From an uncultured Dorea sp. (GTDB taxonomy: Bacteria > Bacillota > Clostridia > Lachnospirales > Lachnospiraceae), in contig CAJUTH010000011.1 in NCBI GenBank assembly GCA_910589275.1, positions 19,256 through 83,255 on the forward strand: a stretch of 64,000 nt of DNA. Direction: 5' to 3'. Made by a program: the position numbers and the translations under genes. The notes below the pieces were generated by a model that was given only the letters and a program-made list of their open reading frames with translations, had not been told where the DNA came from and did not search any database. The first letter of the stretch is position 1. The number at the start of each line of letters is the position of its first letter. Below are positions 8,563-16,725 of this stretch, piece by piece.

Positions 8563-8918
8563 CCCGCCTGCGCCTGCCCGAACCGGAGAGCGGTGATATG
8601 GTAAACAAGGCATTTCAGAGCCGCTTTTAATGGAAGTGAAATCCACAGCTTACGGAGACTTAGATGCGCAGATACTGCGTATCTTAGCCGCAAAGCGCTC
8701 CTTGTATCAGTTTGTCTCAGGACTTTGCACTCTGCTGCAAAGTCCGTAAGAACAAATCAACTTCGCCAAGAGGGAATCCGGCTCTTTGCTGAAAGCAAAT
8801 TTAAAATGAGCCGGATTCCTAACGATTCAGGCTCGCCCTGAATTGTTAGTTCACTGGAATGTTGGCTCAGCCTTGCTTACCATATCACCGCTCTCCGGTT
8901 CAGGCAGGCGCAGGCGGG
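8563..8918 (-). repeat. Long-armed inverted-repeat element, copy 2
   Basis: The arms at 8563-8611 and 8870-8918 match over 47 of 49 bases. Both mismatches become G-U pairs in the minus-strand transcript. The core shares its ends with the copy at 3145-3366 (GTGAAATCCAC, AGACTTAGATGCGCAG, CAGCCTTGC) but is about 130 bases longer. The extra part carries three more hairpins: GGACTTTGCA with TGCAAAGTCC, a GGAATCCGGCTC stem with GAGCCGGATTCC, and AACGATTCAGG with CCTGAATTGTT. It sits in the 625-bp gap between EIIC and the RuBisCO-like gene, inside the operon. Confidence 0.7.
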
Positions 8919-8930
8919 AACACCAACTAT

Positions 8931-10199
8931 TTACCCAATTGTAACTCCCACAAATTCCATAATCTTATATAGTATGAAGGTAATCGGATTACCGCCCTCC
9001 GACAAACAGCTTGTGAGCTGTCCGCTCTCGATCGCCGTTCCGCACAGCTCCGCCAGATGCGTATGCGCTCCGGCCATTGCCGTTGCGCACCAGAAATACA
9101 CTGCAAATACCACGGTCGCCGCAATACAGGTATGCAGGATATTATCCTTGGCCGCATACGCCAGCGGAATAATAAACCATGGAACTGCCACCAGACTTGC
9201 TACCGCCAGCATCCGGTTCCCCGGAATCAGAGACATCACCGTCACGATCGGGGTCATGATCATAATACTTGTCATATTACAAGGATTTCCCATCAGCGTG
9301 GAAGCGTCAATCCCAATCCACACTTCCTTGCCGTGAAGCCTTGCCTCACAGAATTCCTGCGCCGCTCCCGCGATCGGAAGCAGGCCTTCCATCATAATGG
9401 CGATCATTCTCGGAAGAAGGATCATAACCGCGCCCATATTTACGCCAAGCAGGAAGATGTCTACCACGTCATATCCTGCCAGAACGCCGATGATCATACC
9501 GATGATCGCGCCCAGCACCATGGTTTCCCCAAAGATACCGAATTTCTCCTGCATGGTCTCCGGATCCGCCTTTACATCCTTGATCCCCGGAATCTTCTGG
9601 CACAGCTTAATTACCGGGAAGCCGATCATTGCCGGGGCGATGATTGCTCCGGTGGGCCATGTGCAGCCCTCCATTCCGCTGGCCTCCTGATAGATCGGCG
9701 CCACAATGTCCGACCATTTCCATGTAATGATCATATAAATTGCCGTAGCCGCAACCGACAAAAAGACATTTTCCGTCGCTCCGTAAATCAGTCCGCCGCA
9801 GGCTAGGAAACTCCAGTAGTTCCAGAAATCAATCATCAAAGTCTTTGTAAAATTCGTAAACAGCAGGATCAGGTTCAGGGCGATTCCCACGATAACCAAA
9901 ATACCCGCAACCCTAGAACCCCAGCCGTAATTGATCAGCGCCCAGCCTGTATCGATAATATCCAATTTCAGCCCCAGCCGCTCTACCATCGCCGTGGTAG
10001 CCGGTTCCATCTTGGCCACCAGCATATCGGTGGTCAAATTCATACCTACCATACCCACCGCTCCGGTCAGGGCTGCCCGGAGCGCGTCTGCAAGTTTCAT
10101 CCGAAAAATCAGCGCCAGTACAAACAGCATGACCGGCAATATACCATTTGATCCTAATCTTGATAATACTGTAGAAAATCCATTTAAAAAAGCATCCAT
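8931..10199 (-). CDS. PTS EIIC, galactitol (Gat) family
   Basis: This is the membrane transport subunit of a phosphotransferase system, 422 residues with about ten hydrophobic helices. Recognisable Gat-family stretches are the N-terminal FSTVLSRLGSNGILPVMLF, the conserved region IIAPAMIGFPVIK, and GIDASTLMGNP. It would move a polyol or related sugar through the membrane while EIIA and EIIB, encoded just upstream, phosphorylate it. The Gat family also covers arabitol, xylitol and tetritol-type substrates, so galactitol itself is not implied. The ATG at 10199 has AGGAGA and GAGG sequences upstream. The gap to the next operon gene holds a repeat element. Confidence 0.88.
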   Translation of the reverse strand: MDAFLNGFSTVLSRLGSNGILPVMLFVLALIFRMKLADALRAALTGAVGMVGMNLTTDMLVAKMEPATTAMVERLGLKLDIIDTGWALINYGWGSRVAGILVIVGIALNLILLFTNFTKTLMIDFWNYWSFLACGGLIYGATENVFLSVAATAIYMIITWKWSDIVAPIYQEASGMEGCTWPTGAIIAPAMIGFPVIKLCQKIPGIKDVKADPETMQEKFGIFGETMVLGAIIGMIIGVLAGYDVVDIFLLGVNMGAVMILLPRMIAIMMEGLLPIAGAAQEFCEARLHGKEVWIGIDASTLMGNPCNMTSIMIMTPIVTVMSLIPGNRMLAVASLVAVPWFIIPLAYAAKDNILHTCIAATVVFAVYFWCATAMAGAHTHLAELCGTAIESGQLTSCLSEGGNPITFILYKIMEFVGVTIG

Positions 10200-10215
10200 A
10201 CCTCATTCTCTCCTT

Positions 10216-10698
10216 TTACTCTTGTCTGTCAAACGCGCTGCCTACAATTGCTTCAATCTCCTCCGTGGTCTCCGCCTCCACGATGCGCTGTACCACCTCC
10301 GGATCCTGAATCACATTCATTAACTGGGATATGACTTCTAACTGGCCCTGATCCGTATCCACCGCCAGCATAAAAATCACCTTTGCCGACACCCAAAGGC
10401 CGTCCCCTTCGATTTTTTGAAACCGGACTCCGCCCTTCTTTGTCTGCCCTACCAAAATCGCAGTCTTGATTACTTCCTCTCTCTCCGAATGGGGAATCGC
10501 CACCGGGATCGGCTCCGTATCGATGCCTGTAGGGTACTTGTTCTCCCTCTCAATTACCGAATCGCCATATGTACCTTTCACAACCCCGATGGAATGCAGA
10601 TAGTCCGCCATCTCATGCAGAGCCTTGTCCCGGTCTTTACTTGTTACCTTATAGCCTATGATCCTAGGCCTTGTGACTACCTCGCTTATCTCAATCAC
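10216..10698 (-). CDS. PTS EIIA, fructose/galactitol type
   Basis: This is the cytosolic EIIA component, about 160 residues, which takes phosphate from HPr. The phospho-accepting His is in PVAIPHSERE at about residue 70. It precedes EIIC by 16 bases and follows EIIB, giving the order B-A-C on the minus strand. The start is unusual. The GTG at 10698 directly abuts a strong AAGGAGG, leaving no spacer, and the next in-frame candidates are non-standard (ATT or ATA) within ten bases. Either initiation is at a rare codon or the GTG is used inefficiently. The function call is safe because the His motif and the neighbours agree. Confidence 0.85.
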   Translation of the reverse strand: MIEISEVVTRPRIIGYKVTSKDRDKALHEMADYLHSIGVVKGTYGDSVIERENKYPTGIDTEPIPVAIPHSEREEVIKTAILVGQTKKGGVRFQKIEGDGLWVSAKVIFMLAVDTDQGQLEVISQLMNVIQDPEVVQRIVEAETTEEIEAIVGSAFDRQE

Positions 10699-10768
10699 CT
10701 CCTTGTCTCTTAGAAATTATGTTCCTTAGAAATACCTGCCTCCCACGGTTCTTATCCCGCGGCTGCGG

Positions 10769-11062
10769 TTACCTGCTCAGCGCCTCGATCAGATTCTTTT
10801 TCACTTCTTCCTTCCCTCTTCCGGTAATCAAAGGAATCCCATTTACCACCGGAACATCCCCGAAATCCAGCGTGAGCTTTGCCATCAGAAGAATCACATC
10901 GGGATTTAGCTGCTTTACCGCCGTCTTTCCCTGTGTAGCCGGGCGTTTCTGTACATTTCCCTTAATCCCTAATTCCTTGCACACGTCTTCGCACATTTTG
11001 CCTCCCACGGTCGAAGTCGCAAATCCCGCTCCGCATAATACTAAAATTGTCTTTTTCTCCAT
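10769..11062 (-). CDS. PTS EIIB, galactitol type
   Basis: This 97-residue cytosolic subunit passes phosphate from EIIA to the incoming substrate. The active Cys lies in the P-loop ILVLCGAGFATST at residue 10. The length and the central segment PDVILLMAKL are typical of GatB. It is the first of three PTS genes and is followed after 70 bases by EIIA. It comes 39 bases after the alcohol dehydrogenase gene in the same operon. Confidence 0.88.
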   Translation of the reverse strand: MEKKTILVLCGAGFATSTVGGKMCEDVCKELGIKGNVQKRPATQGKTAVKQLNPDVILLMAKLTLDFGDVPVVNGIPLITGRGKEEVKKNLIEALSR

Positions 11063-11101
11063 ACCTTTGTCTCCTCTCTTTTTGTTTTCCTTGTTGTATT
11101 T

Positions 11102-12142
11102 CTAAAAAACAATAACTCCCTTGATCACTTTTCCGGCCCGTATATCCTCATAGCCCTTGGCCAGATCCTTTAATTCATACCGGTGCGTAATAAATTTCTT
11201 CGCGTCAAGCTGTCCGCTTAATACCAGATTCAGCGCCCTCCGGTTCATCTCCGGCGAATAGGCATTCGCGCCGTACACTGTAATCTCTTTGTAATGAATC
11301 AGATTCGTATCAAGCACCGCCGCCGTCTTCGGATTGATTCCCCCGAAGAAAATGACCTTTCCTCTCTTCCTGACCAGCGTAAGGGCATCCGCCTGCGCCT
11401 GTCCCGCCGGGCATGCGCAGATCACCGCGTCCGCGCCCCTTCCGTTTGTCTTTTCCATGACCAGCTCCTTTAACCGGGGATCGCTGCTGGAATAATTGTA
11501 TACATTCGCAAAGCCCTGTTTCCCGGCAAGTTCCGCCTTCACCTCGTTCATTTCCGCAATGACCACTTCCCTTGTTCCTCTGATCTTTGCGATCTCACTG
11601 TGCAGGCATCCGATGGTTCCCGCTCCGATTACCAAGATCAAATCCTCCATCACAAGATTCGTATTGATCTGTGCGTTCAGGACAGAAGAGGCGGTTTCTG
11701 CAAGCACCGTATCCACCGGATCGAAATCCTCCGGGAAGATATTAAAACACCCATTCTTTACCATTTCGCCGGTAAATGCCGCATACTCTGCGAATCCGCC
11801 GTCCACGCCGTTCGCCGTCCCGATGGATTTTAAGTTGTCGCACTGGTTCTGCATCCCGTTTTTACAGTACCAGCATCCTCCGCAGGCCACGGTACACGCA
11901 ATAGACACCTTCGCCCCGGCCGGAAACGCCTCCATCCGGGATTCCACGATCTCGCCGGCAATCTCATGGCCGGAAATGGAGGGCAGAACTGCCGAAGCCG
12001 TCCCTCCTCCGTATGTCCGAAGATCGGAACCGCAGATCCCGCAGGCAATTGTCTTTACCAGAATCCCGTCTTCCGGACAGACCGGTGTTTTCACCTCTTC
12101 GTAACGCACATCATTTGGTCCGTATAATACTGCCGCTTTCAT
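11102..12142 (-). CDS. Zinc-dependent alcohol/polyol dehydrogenase
   Basis: This is a medium-chain dehydrogenase of 346 residues in the sorbitol/threonine dehydrogenase group. The catalytic zinc ligands are visible in ACGICGSDLR and GHEIAGE. The structural zinc is bound by the four Cys of ACGGCWYCKNGMQNQC, around residues 90-105. The cofactor domain begins with LVIGAGTIGCLHSE, which suggests NAD(H). Next to a polyol-type PTS it most likely oxidises the imported polyol phosphate to a keto-phosphate, as GatD does for galactitol 1-phosphate. That substrate is inferred. It lies between the E2 domain gene and EIIB in one operon with short gaps. Confidence 0.87.
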   Translation of the reverse strand: MKAAVLYGPNDVRYEEVKTPVCPEDGILVKTIACGICGSDLRTYGGGTASAVLPSISGHEIAGEIVESRMEAFPAGAKVSIACTVACGGCWYCKNGMQNQCDNLKSIGTANGVDGGFAEYAAFTGEMVKNGCFNIFPEDFDPVDTVLAETASSVLNAQINTNLVMEDLILVIGAGTIGCLHSEIAKIRGTREVVIAEMNEVKAELAGKQGFANVYNYSSSDPRLKELVMEKTNGRGADAVICACPAGQAQADALTLVRKRGKVIFFGGINPKTAAVLDTNLIHYKEITVYGANAYSPEMNRRALNLVLSGQLDAKKFITHRYELKDLAKGYEDIRAGKVIKGVIVF

Positions 12143-12155
12143 ACTTTTCCCTCCC

Positions 12156-12812
12156 TTAGCTGCCTATTTCCTCTAACCGGCGGACCAGCTCAGTTAAAAA
12201 CTTTGCTCCGGCCGCGCCGTCGACGACTCTGTGATCCATATTCAGGCAGAGGGTCATCGTCTTCCACACAGAAAGTTCTCCCTGCTCGATGACCGGTTCG
12301 TCTTTCATCTTCCCCACAGAAAGGATCGCGGCGTTCGGCGCGTTTACAATCGCAGTAAATGCGCTGATATTAAGCATCCCCAGATTGCTTAAAATAAATG
12401 TGCCTCCGCTTAATTCTTCCATGTTAAAATTCCCTTTCTTAGACTTCTCTTTGATGCCGTTCATCGCCTCGTGTATTTCCTCCAGAGACTTCTGCTCTGC
12501 CTCCTTGATCACCGGAACCATAAGACCCCGTTTCGTGTCTACTGCAATCCCCATATTTACTTCCTCATGCTCGATCAGTTTCGTGCCGTCGTCCCACGAA
12601 GAATTTAGAAGGGGATATTCGGCAAGCGTATCTGCAAGGGTTTTGACCAGAATCGTCGTATAAGACATTTTCACCGGGAGACTGTTCCGGTAACGGATCA
12701 GATTCTTACAGTTCACCACGGAAAATAAGGAAAACTGCGGCGCCTCCCAGCTCTTTGCCATCTGCCTGCCCATACTCTTCCCTAACGGCGACAGCTTCTT
12801 TTCCCTACTCAT
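12156..12812 (-). CDS. E2 acyltransferase catalytic domain, stand-alone
   Basis: This is the catalytic core of a 2-oxoacid (or acetoin) dehydrogenase E2, only 218 residues. It begins at MSREKKLSPLGKSMGRQMAK, which matches the start of the usual catalytic domain, and it has the active motif MDHRVVDG near the C-terminus. The lipoyl domain is encoded by a separate gene just upstream, overlapping by 8 bases, and no peripheral-subunit-binding domain is present in either. An apparent longer frame from 12905 runs inside the lipoyl gene and is not real. How E1 and E3 dock on such an E2 core is unclear. It is coupled to the E3, E1beta and E1alpha genes upstream. Confidence 0.82.
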   Translation of the reverse strand: MSREKKLSPLGKSMGRQMAKSWEAPQFSLFSVVNCKNLIRYRNSLPVKMSYTTILVKTLADTLAEYPLLNSSWDDGTKLIEHEEVNMGIAVDTKRGLMVPVIKEAEQKSLEEIHEAMNGIKEKSKKGNFNMEELSGGTFILSNLGMLNISAFTAIVNAPNAAILSVGKMKDEPVIEQGELSVWKTMTLCLNMDHRVVDGAAGAKFLTELVRRLEEIGS

Positions 12813-13047
12813 CTGTTTCCACCCACGCGATCGTCTTCGTGATCTCCACTTCCTCGCCCTCTTCTGCCACAATCTCCGCAAGAACTCCGTCCACCGCCGC
12901 TTCAATTTCCGTCACAGCCTTGTCGGTCTCGATCTCTGCGATCACCTCTCCCCTCTCCATGCGGTCTCCTACTTTCTTTTTCCACTCCACAATGGTTCCC
13001 TCGGTCATATCCAGACCGATTTTCGGCATAATAATTTCTTTTCTCAT
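12805..13047 (-). CDS. Free-standing lipoyl-domain protein
   Basis: This is an 80-residue biotinyl/lipoyl domain. It starts MRKEIIMPKIGLDMTEG and carries the lipoylated Lys in IETDKAVTEIEA at about residue 43, then ends after the domain. It would act as a mobile swinging arm shared by E1, E2 and E3 of the complex encoded around it. Its last codons overlap the ATG of the E2 catalytic gene (ATGAGTAG), so translation is probably coupled. In most complexes this domain is the N-terminus of E2. Confidence 0.85.
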   Translation of the reverse strand: MRKEIIMPKIGLDMTEGTIVEWKKKVGDRMERGEVIAEIETDKAVTEIEAAVDGVLAEIVAEEGEEVEITKTIAWVETDE

Positions 13048-13093
13048 ACTTGTTCACCCTTCCTGCTTACATTTGTCATTCGGCGTTTGCTTT

Positions 13094-14473
13094 CTACCTC
13101 TTAGCTGAAAGAAGCGCCGCTGTTTCTTTGATGATTTCGCTCACCGTCGGATGGGGGAAAACCATTCTCTTGATCTCCTCTACTGTCGTTCCCCGTTCCA
13201 TCAGCGCGCCGATTCCCCAGATCATTTCCGAAGCGTATGGTCCTGCCAGATGCACGCCCACAATTCTTCCGAACTCCCGCTCTGCAGCCAGCTTGCAGAT
13301 TCCCTCCGTCCCTTCATTCTCCGCCGCAAATCTTCCCGCATATATCATGGGGAGCTTTGCCGTAACGACAGAGATTCCTTTTTCCTCCGCCGATTCTTTT
13401 GTCTCCCCGATCCATGCGGCCTCCGGGCTCGTATAGATCACGGCCGGGATCCGGGCGTAATCCACCTCGTCTTCGATTCCGCGCATATGGTGAACCGCCG
13501 CTTCCGCCTCCCGGTACGCCGTATGGGCAAGCATGGACTCTCCGTTTACATCCCCCACCGCATAAAGACCCTTTACCGAAGTCTCCATATGGGAGTCTGT
13601 CCGAATCCTCCCCCTCTCCGCTTCTAGTCCCACGTTCCAGATTCCGGTCTTTCTAAGGCGCGGTTTCCTTCCCATCGACAGCAGGATCTTATCCGCCGCA
13701 AGCAGCTCTTCCCTGCCCTCTTTCTCATAATACAGGCCGCGCTCCGTAATCCTTGCCGCCTTACACCGCAGGTAAAAACGGATTCCCTTTTTCTCCAACG
13801 CTTTTTTTAGCAGCGCGGATATTTCCTTGTCCGCCCGGCCCGCGATCTGATCCTGCAGCTCTGCCACAGATACCTCTACGCCAAGCGCCGCAAAATAGGC
13901 TGCAAACTCCAGTCCTACCGCTCCGGCGCCCACGATCACCAGCTTATCCGGCAGTTCCCTTTCCTGAAGGATTTCCCGGCTGGTAACGGCAAACCCTCCC
14001 TCAACCGCTTCTTTCAGGCCGGGAATCTCTGGCAGCGCCGCCTCCGACCCGGTTGCCAGAACCACCTTTCCGGCCGTATAATATGCGGTCCCCGCCTGCA
14101 CTTCAAACGCATCTTCCGTCTTTCCCACAAGCATTGCCTGTTCGGATATCACGGTAACTTTTTTCCTTTTCATGGCTGCTTCGATGCCGGATACCAGCGT
14201 CTTTACGACCCTGTCTTTGCGCTCAAGCGCCCGGCTATGGCTGAACCGGACAGTTTCCGCCGTAACGCCAAAAGACTCTCCCTTTTTTGCCTGTTCATAG
14301 ATTTTCGCGGAATGTAGCAACGTTTTCGTCGGGATACAGCCTTCGTTCAGACAGGTTCCTCCGAGCTTATTTTTTTCAAAGAGCGCCGTTTTCATTCCGC
14401 TCTCCGCCGCCCTCTGGGCCGCCAGATAACCGCCGGGCCCTCCGCCGATCACGATCAAATCATACCGTTCCAT
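13094..14473 (-). CDS. Dihydrolipoamide dehydrogenase (E3)
   Basis: This is a flavin disulfide reductase of 459 residues that re-oxidises the dihydrolipoyl arm with NAD+. The FAD-binding motif GGGPGGYLAAQ stands at residues 10-20. The redox disulfide is GGTCLNEGCIPTKT, the NAD-binding GAGAVGLEFAAY is central, and the His-Glu pair is in HPTVSE near the end. It has no N-terminal lipoyl domain, unlike the second E3 in the window (54820-56532). It overlaps the E1beta gene by 14 bases, so it is part of the same minus-strand operon. Confidence 0.9.
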   Translation of the reverse strand: MERYDLIVIGGGPGGYLAAQRAAESGMKTALFEKNKLGGTCLNEGCIPTKTLLHSAKIYEQAKKGESFGVTAETVRFSHSRALERKDRVVKTLVSGIEAAMKRKKVTVISEQAMLVGKTEDAFEVQAGTAYYTAGKVVLATGSEAALPEIPGLKEAVEGGFAVTSREILQERELPDKLVIVGAGAVGLEFAAYFAALGVEVSVAELQDQIAGRADKEISALLKKALEKKGIRFYLRCKAARITERGLYYEKEGREELLAADKILLSMGRKPRLRKTGIWNVGLEAERGRIRTDSHMETSVKGLYAVGDVNGESMLAHTAYREAEAAVHHMRGIEDEVDYARIPAVIYTSPEAAWIGETKESAEEKGISVVTAKLPMIYAGRFAAENEGTEGICKLAAEREFGRIVGVHLAGPYASEMIWGIGALMERGTTVEEIKRMVFPHPTVSEIIKETAALLSAKR

Positions 14474-15452
14474 CTGTTCCTCCCCTCAAACATGCCTCCG
14501 CAGCTTTCACAATGTCCTCCCAGTCCGGCAGATAAGCGCTTTCTAAAACCGGGGCAAATGGCACCGGCACATTGGGCGCGCCTACCCTCCGGACGGGCGC
14601 CTTTAGATACCCAAACGCTTCCTCCCCGATAACCGCCGCGATCTCCGCACCAAATCCACACTTTACATTTGCCTCATGGACCACTACCGCTCTTCCGGTT
14701 CTGCGCACAGAGGCAAGAACCGTCTCCGCGTCAAAGGGCTCCAGCGAACGGATATCGATCACCTCCGCCTGCACCCCTTTCTTTTCCAGTTCCCCGGCCG
14801 CTTTCAGGCAGGGGTTTACCATGGCGGAATAAGATATCAGGGTGATATCCCTTCCCTTCCGTTTGATCTCACAGCAGTACTCACATTCATAGGGTTCCTC
14901 CGGCACTTCGCATTTCTTCTTGTACAGCGCTTTGTGCTCGATAAAAACCACCGGATTATTATCCCGGACTGCACGCAGAAGAAGCCCTTTCGCATCATAG
15001 GCATTGGATGGCATGACCACCCGGATCCCCGGAATATGCGCCAGAACCGCTTCGAGGGACTGGGAATGCTGGGCGCCGTTTCCAAGCCCAGCGCCGCCCT
15101 GCGTCCGGATCACCAGCGGAAGGCTTACCCGCCCTCCGTACATATACCTAAGCTTGGCTGCCTGATTCATGATCTGGTCAAAGCATACGCCGATAAAATC
15201 CACATAAGACAGTTCTACCACCGGACGCAGTCCTACCATCGACGCCCCGATCGCGGTTCCTACGATAGCATTCTCGGATATGGGCGTATCCATGATCCGC
15301 TTCTCTCCGAAATTCTCTGCCAGATCATAAGAACACCTTAACTGTCCTCCGTATACCGCGATATCCTCTCCCAGAGAAAATACAGCCGGATCGCTGTTAA
15401 ATGCAATGTGAAGCGCCTCATTAACCGCCTGACGCATGGATAATTTTCTCAT
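14460..15452 (-). CDS. 2-oxoacid/acetoin dehydrogenase E1 beta subunit
   Basis: This is the beta chain of a heterotetrameric thiamine-diphosphate E1, 330 residues. Recognisable features are SLGEDIAVYGG near residue 26, DTPISENAIVGTAIGASMVG at 75-94, and the conserved RTQGGAGLGNGAQHSQSLEA loop. The catalytic His is in GAQHSQS. Family members accept pyruvate, branched 2-oxoacids or acetoin, and the sequence alone does not decide. Its position with a PTS and a RuBisCO-like protein suggests a diketone or 2-oxoacid made in that pathway. Confidence 0.88.
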   Translation of the reverse strand: MRKLSMRQAVNEALHIAFNSDPAVFSLGEDIAVYGGQLRCSYDLAENFGEKRIMDTPISENAIVGTAIGASMVGLRPVVELSYVDFIGVCFDQIMNQAAKLRYMYGGRVSLPLVIRTQGGAGLGNGAQHSQSLEAVLAHIPGIRVVMPSNAYDAKGLLLRAVRDNNPVVFIEHKALYKKKCEVPEEPYECEYCCEIKRKGRDITLISYSAMVNPCLKAAGELEKKGVQAEVIDIRSLEPFDAETVLASVRRTGRAVVVHEANVKCGFGAEIAAVIGEEAFGYLKAPVRRVGAPNVPVPFAPVLESAYLPDWEDIVKAAEACLRGGTDGTV

Positions 15453-15468
15453 CTGATTTCCCTCCCAG

Positions 15469-16476
15469 CTATTTTACAAATGGTTTCCACTCAATATCTG
15501 CAAATGTATCGTTGTACAAATCGTTTCTCAAATCCTCTGCTTCCGGCTCCGGATCGGCTTTGGCCGCTTCGCTTGCCGCAAGGACGGCCGTCCTCTCCTC
15601 TCTTTCTGCCGCCGCTAATTCTTCCTCGGACACTCCAAACTCCCGGATTAGGATCTCTTTCACATGCCGGATCGGACAGCGCTCCTTCCATGCGTTTACC
15701 TCTTCCCTAGAACGGTAATTCTCATTATCGCCAAAGTAATGCCCCGCCATCCGGTAGGTTTTCATCTCCATCAGAATGGGACCGCCTCCCTTCCGGACCT
15801 TTTCCGCCGCCTGTCCGAATTTCTCATAGACCTCTTCGATATCATTGCCGTCCACGGTAATCCCTTCGATTCCGTAGCCGGCCGCCCTGTCGCTTATGCA
15901 TTCGATATTACAGGATTTCTTCACGCTGGTTGAAATCGCCCACTGGTTATTCTCGCAGACAAAAATAATAGGGAGCTTCATCACGGAAGCAAAGTTTACC
16001 GACTCATGAAACGTTCCCTCATTGGCCGCCCCGTCGCCAAAGAAGCAGACCGTCACATTCTTACCGCCTTTATATTTCGTTCCGAAGGCGGCCCCGACCG
16101 CAATCGGGATTCCTCCTCCCACGATTCCATTGGCTCCCAGCATTCCGATCTCCATATCCGCAATATGCATGGAACCGCCTTTCCCCTTGCAGTATCCGGT
16201 GCTCCGCGCCATCAGCTCCGCAAACATCCGCTTAAGATCCGCCCCCTTAGCGATACAGTGGCCGTGTCCCCTGTGGGTCGATGTGATAAAATCCTCCTCT
16301 GTTAAATGGGCGCATACCCCCGCTGCAATGGCTTCTTCACCGTTGTATGTATGGATTGCAGCCCGGGTCAGATTCATCTTCGCCAATTCGATCGCTTCAT
16401 TTTCAAATTCCCGGATCCGGATCATTTCCCGGTAAAACCTCAAAAACTGTTCCTTCGATAATCTTCTGGTTCCCAT
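15469..16476 (-). CDS. 2-oxoacid/acetoin dehydrogenase E1 alpha subunit
   Basis: This is the alpha chain of the thiamine-diphosphate E1, about 335 residues. The cofactor motif GDGAANEG ... CENNQWAIS is intact, and the phosphorylation-loop-like segment YRMAGHYFGD is present. I chose the ATG at 16476, preceded by GAGGG, because homologous sequence begins at MGTRRLSKEQFLRFYREM; the open frame continues to 16635 without family similarity. It is the first gene of the long operon. About 130 bases upstream is a terminator-like hairpin, and beyond that lies the divergent PRD regulator. Confidence 0.87.
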   Translation of the reverse strand: MGTRRLSKEQFLRFYREMIRIREFENEAIELAKMNLTRAAIHTYNGEEAIAAGVCAHLTEEDFITSTHRGHGHCIAKGADLKRMFAELMARSTGYCKGKGGSMHIADMEIGMLGANGIVGGGIPIAVGAAFGTKYKGGKNVTVCFFGDGAANEGTFHESVNFASVMKLPIIFVCENNQWAISTSVKKSCNIECISDRAAGYGIEGITVDGNDIEEVYEKFGQAAEKVRKGGGPILMEMKTYRMAGHYFGDNENYRSREEVNAWKERCPIRHVKEILIREFGVSEEELAAAEREERTAVLAASEAAKADPEPEAEDLRNDLYNDTFADIEWKPFVK

Positions 16477-16608
16477 AGTACCCTCTGGCATCTCCTTTCC
16501 GCTGCATTGTTGTACTTTCATCTTACCATCTGCCGGTTTTCCTTCAATAAGCCCGGAGTGTAAAGCGGCACAATTTCTTTCTTCCAAGTTGAAATATTTT
16601 AAAATCAC

Positions 16609-16640
16609 AAAAAAAATACCGCTTTGCATACACAATGCGG
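16609..16640 (-). terminator. Terminator-like hairpin in the operon leader
   Basis: On the minus strand CCGC-A-TTG pairs with CAA-A-GCGG around a TGTATG loop, followed by eight Ts. It lies between the divergent regulator and the E1alpha start, so it would stop leader transcripts unless an antitermination step exists. It could also act as a protein-binding palindrome. Confidence 0.5.
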
Positions 16641-16671
16641 CGTCTTTTTTGATATTTGCAGAAAAACTACA

Positions 16672-16700
16672 TTGATAATTTTGCGGGAATCATATATAGT
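16672..16700 (+). promoter_or_regulatory. Promoter of the PRD regulator
   Basis: TTGATA and TATAGT are separated by exactly 17 bases, 26 bases before the regulator ATG, and AAGGGGAG stands at SD distance. This fits a vegetative sigma promoter. Confidence 0.65.
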
Positions 16701-16725
16701 ATGACTTGAAGAAAGGGGAGTTTTC

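Noticed and set aside
3145..8918. The two long-armed elements as parts of a CRISPR or retron
   Set aside because: No spacers or regular repeats are seen, and no cas or reverse transcriptase gene is in the window.
10719..11105. Plus-strand ORF over the EIIB gene
   Set aside because: It is the antisense shadow of a clear PTS EIIB gene.
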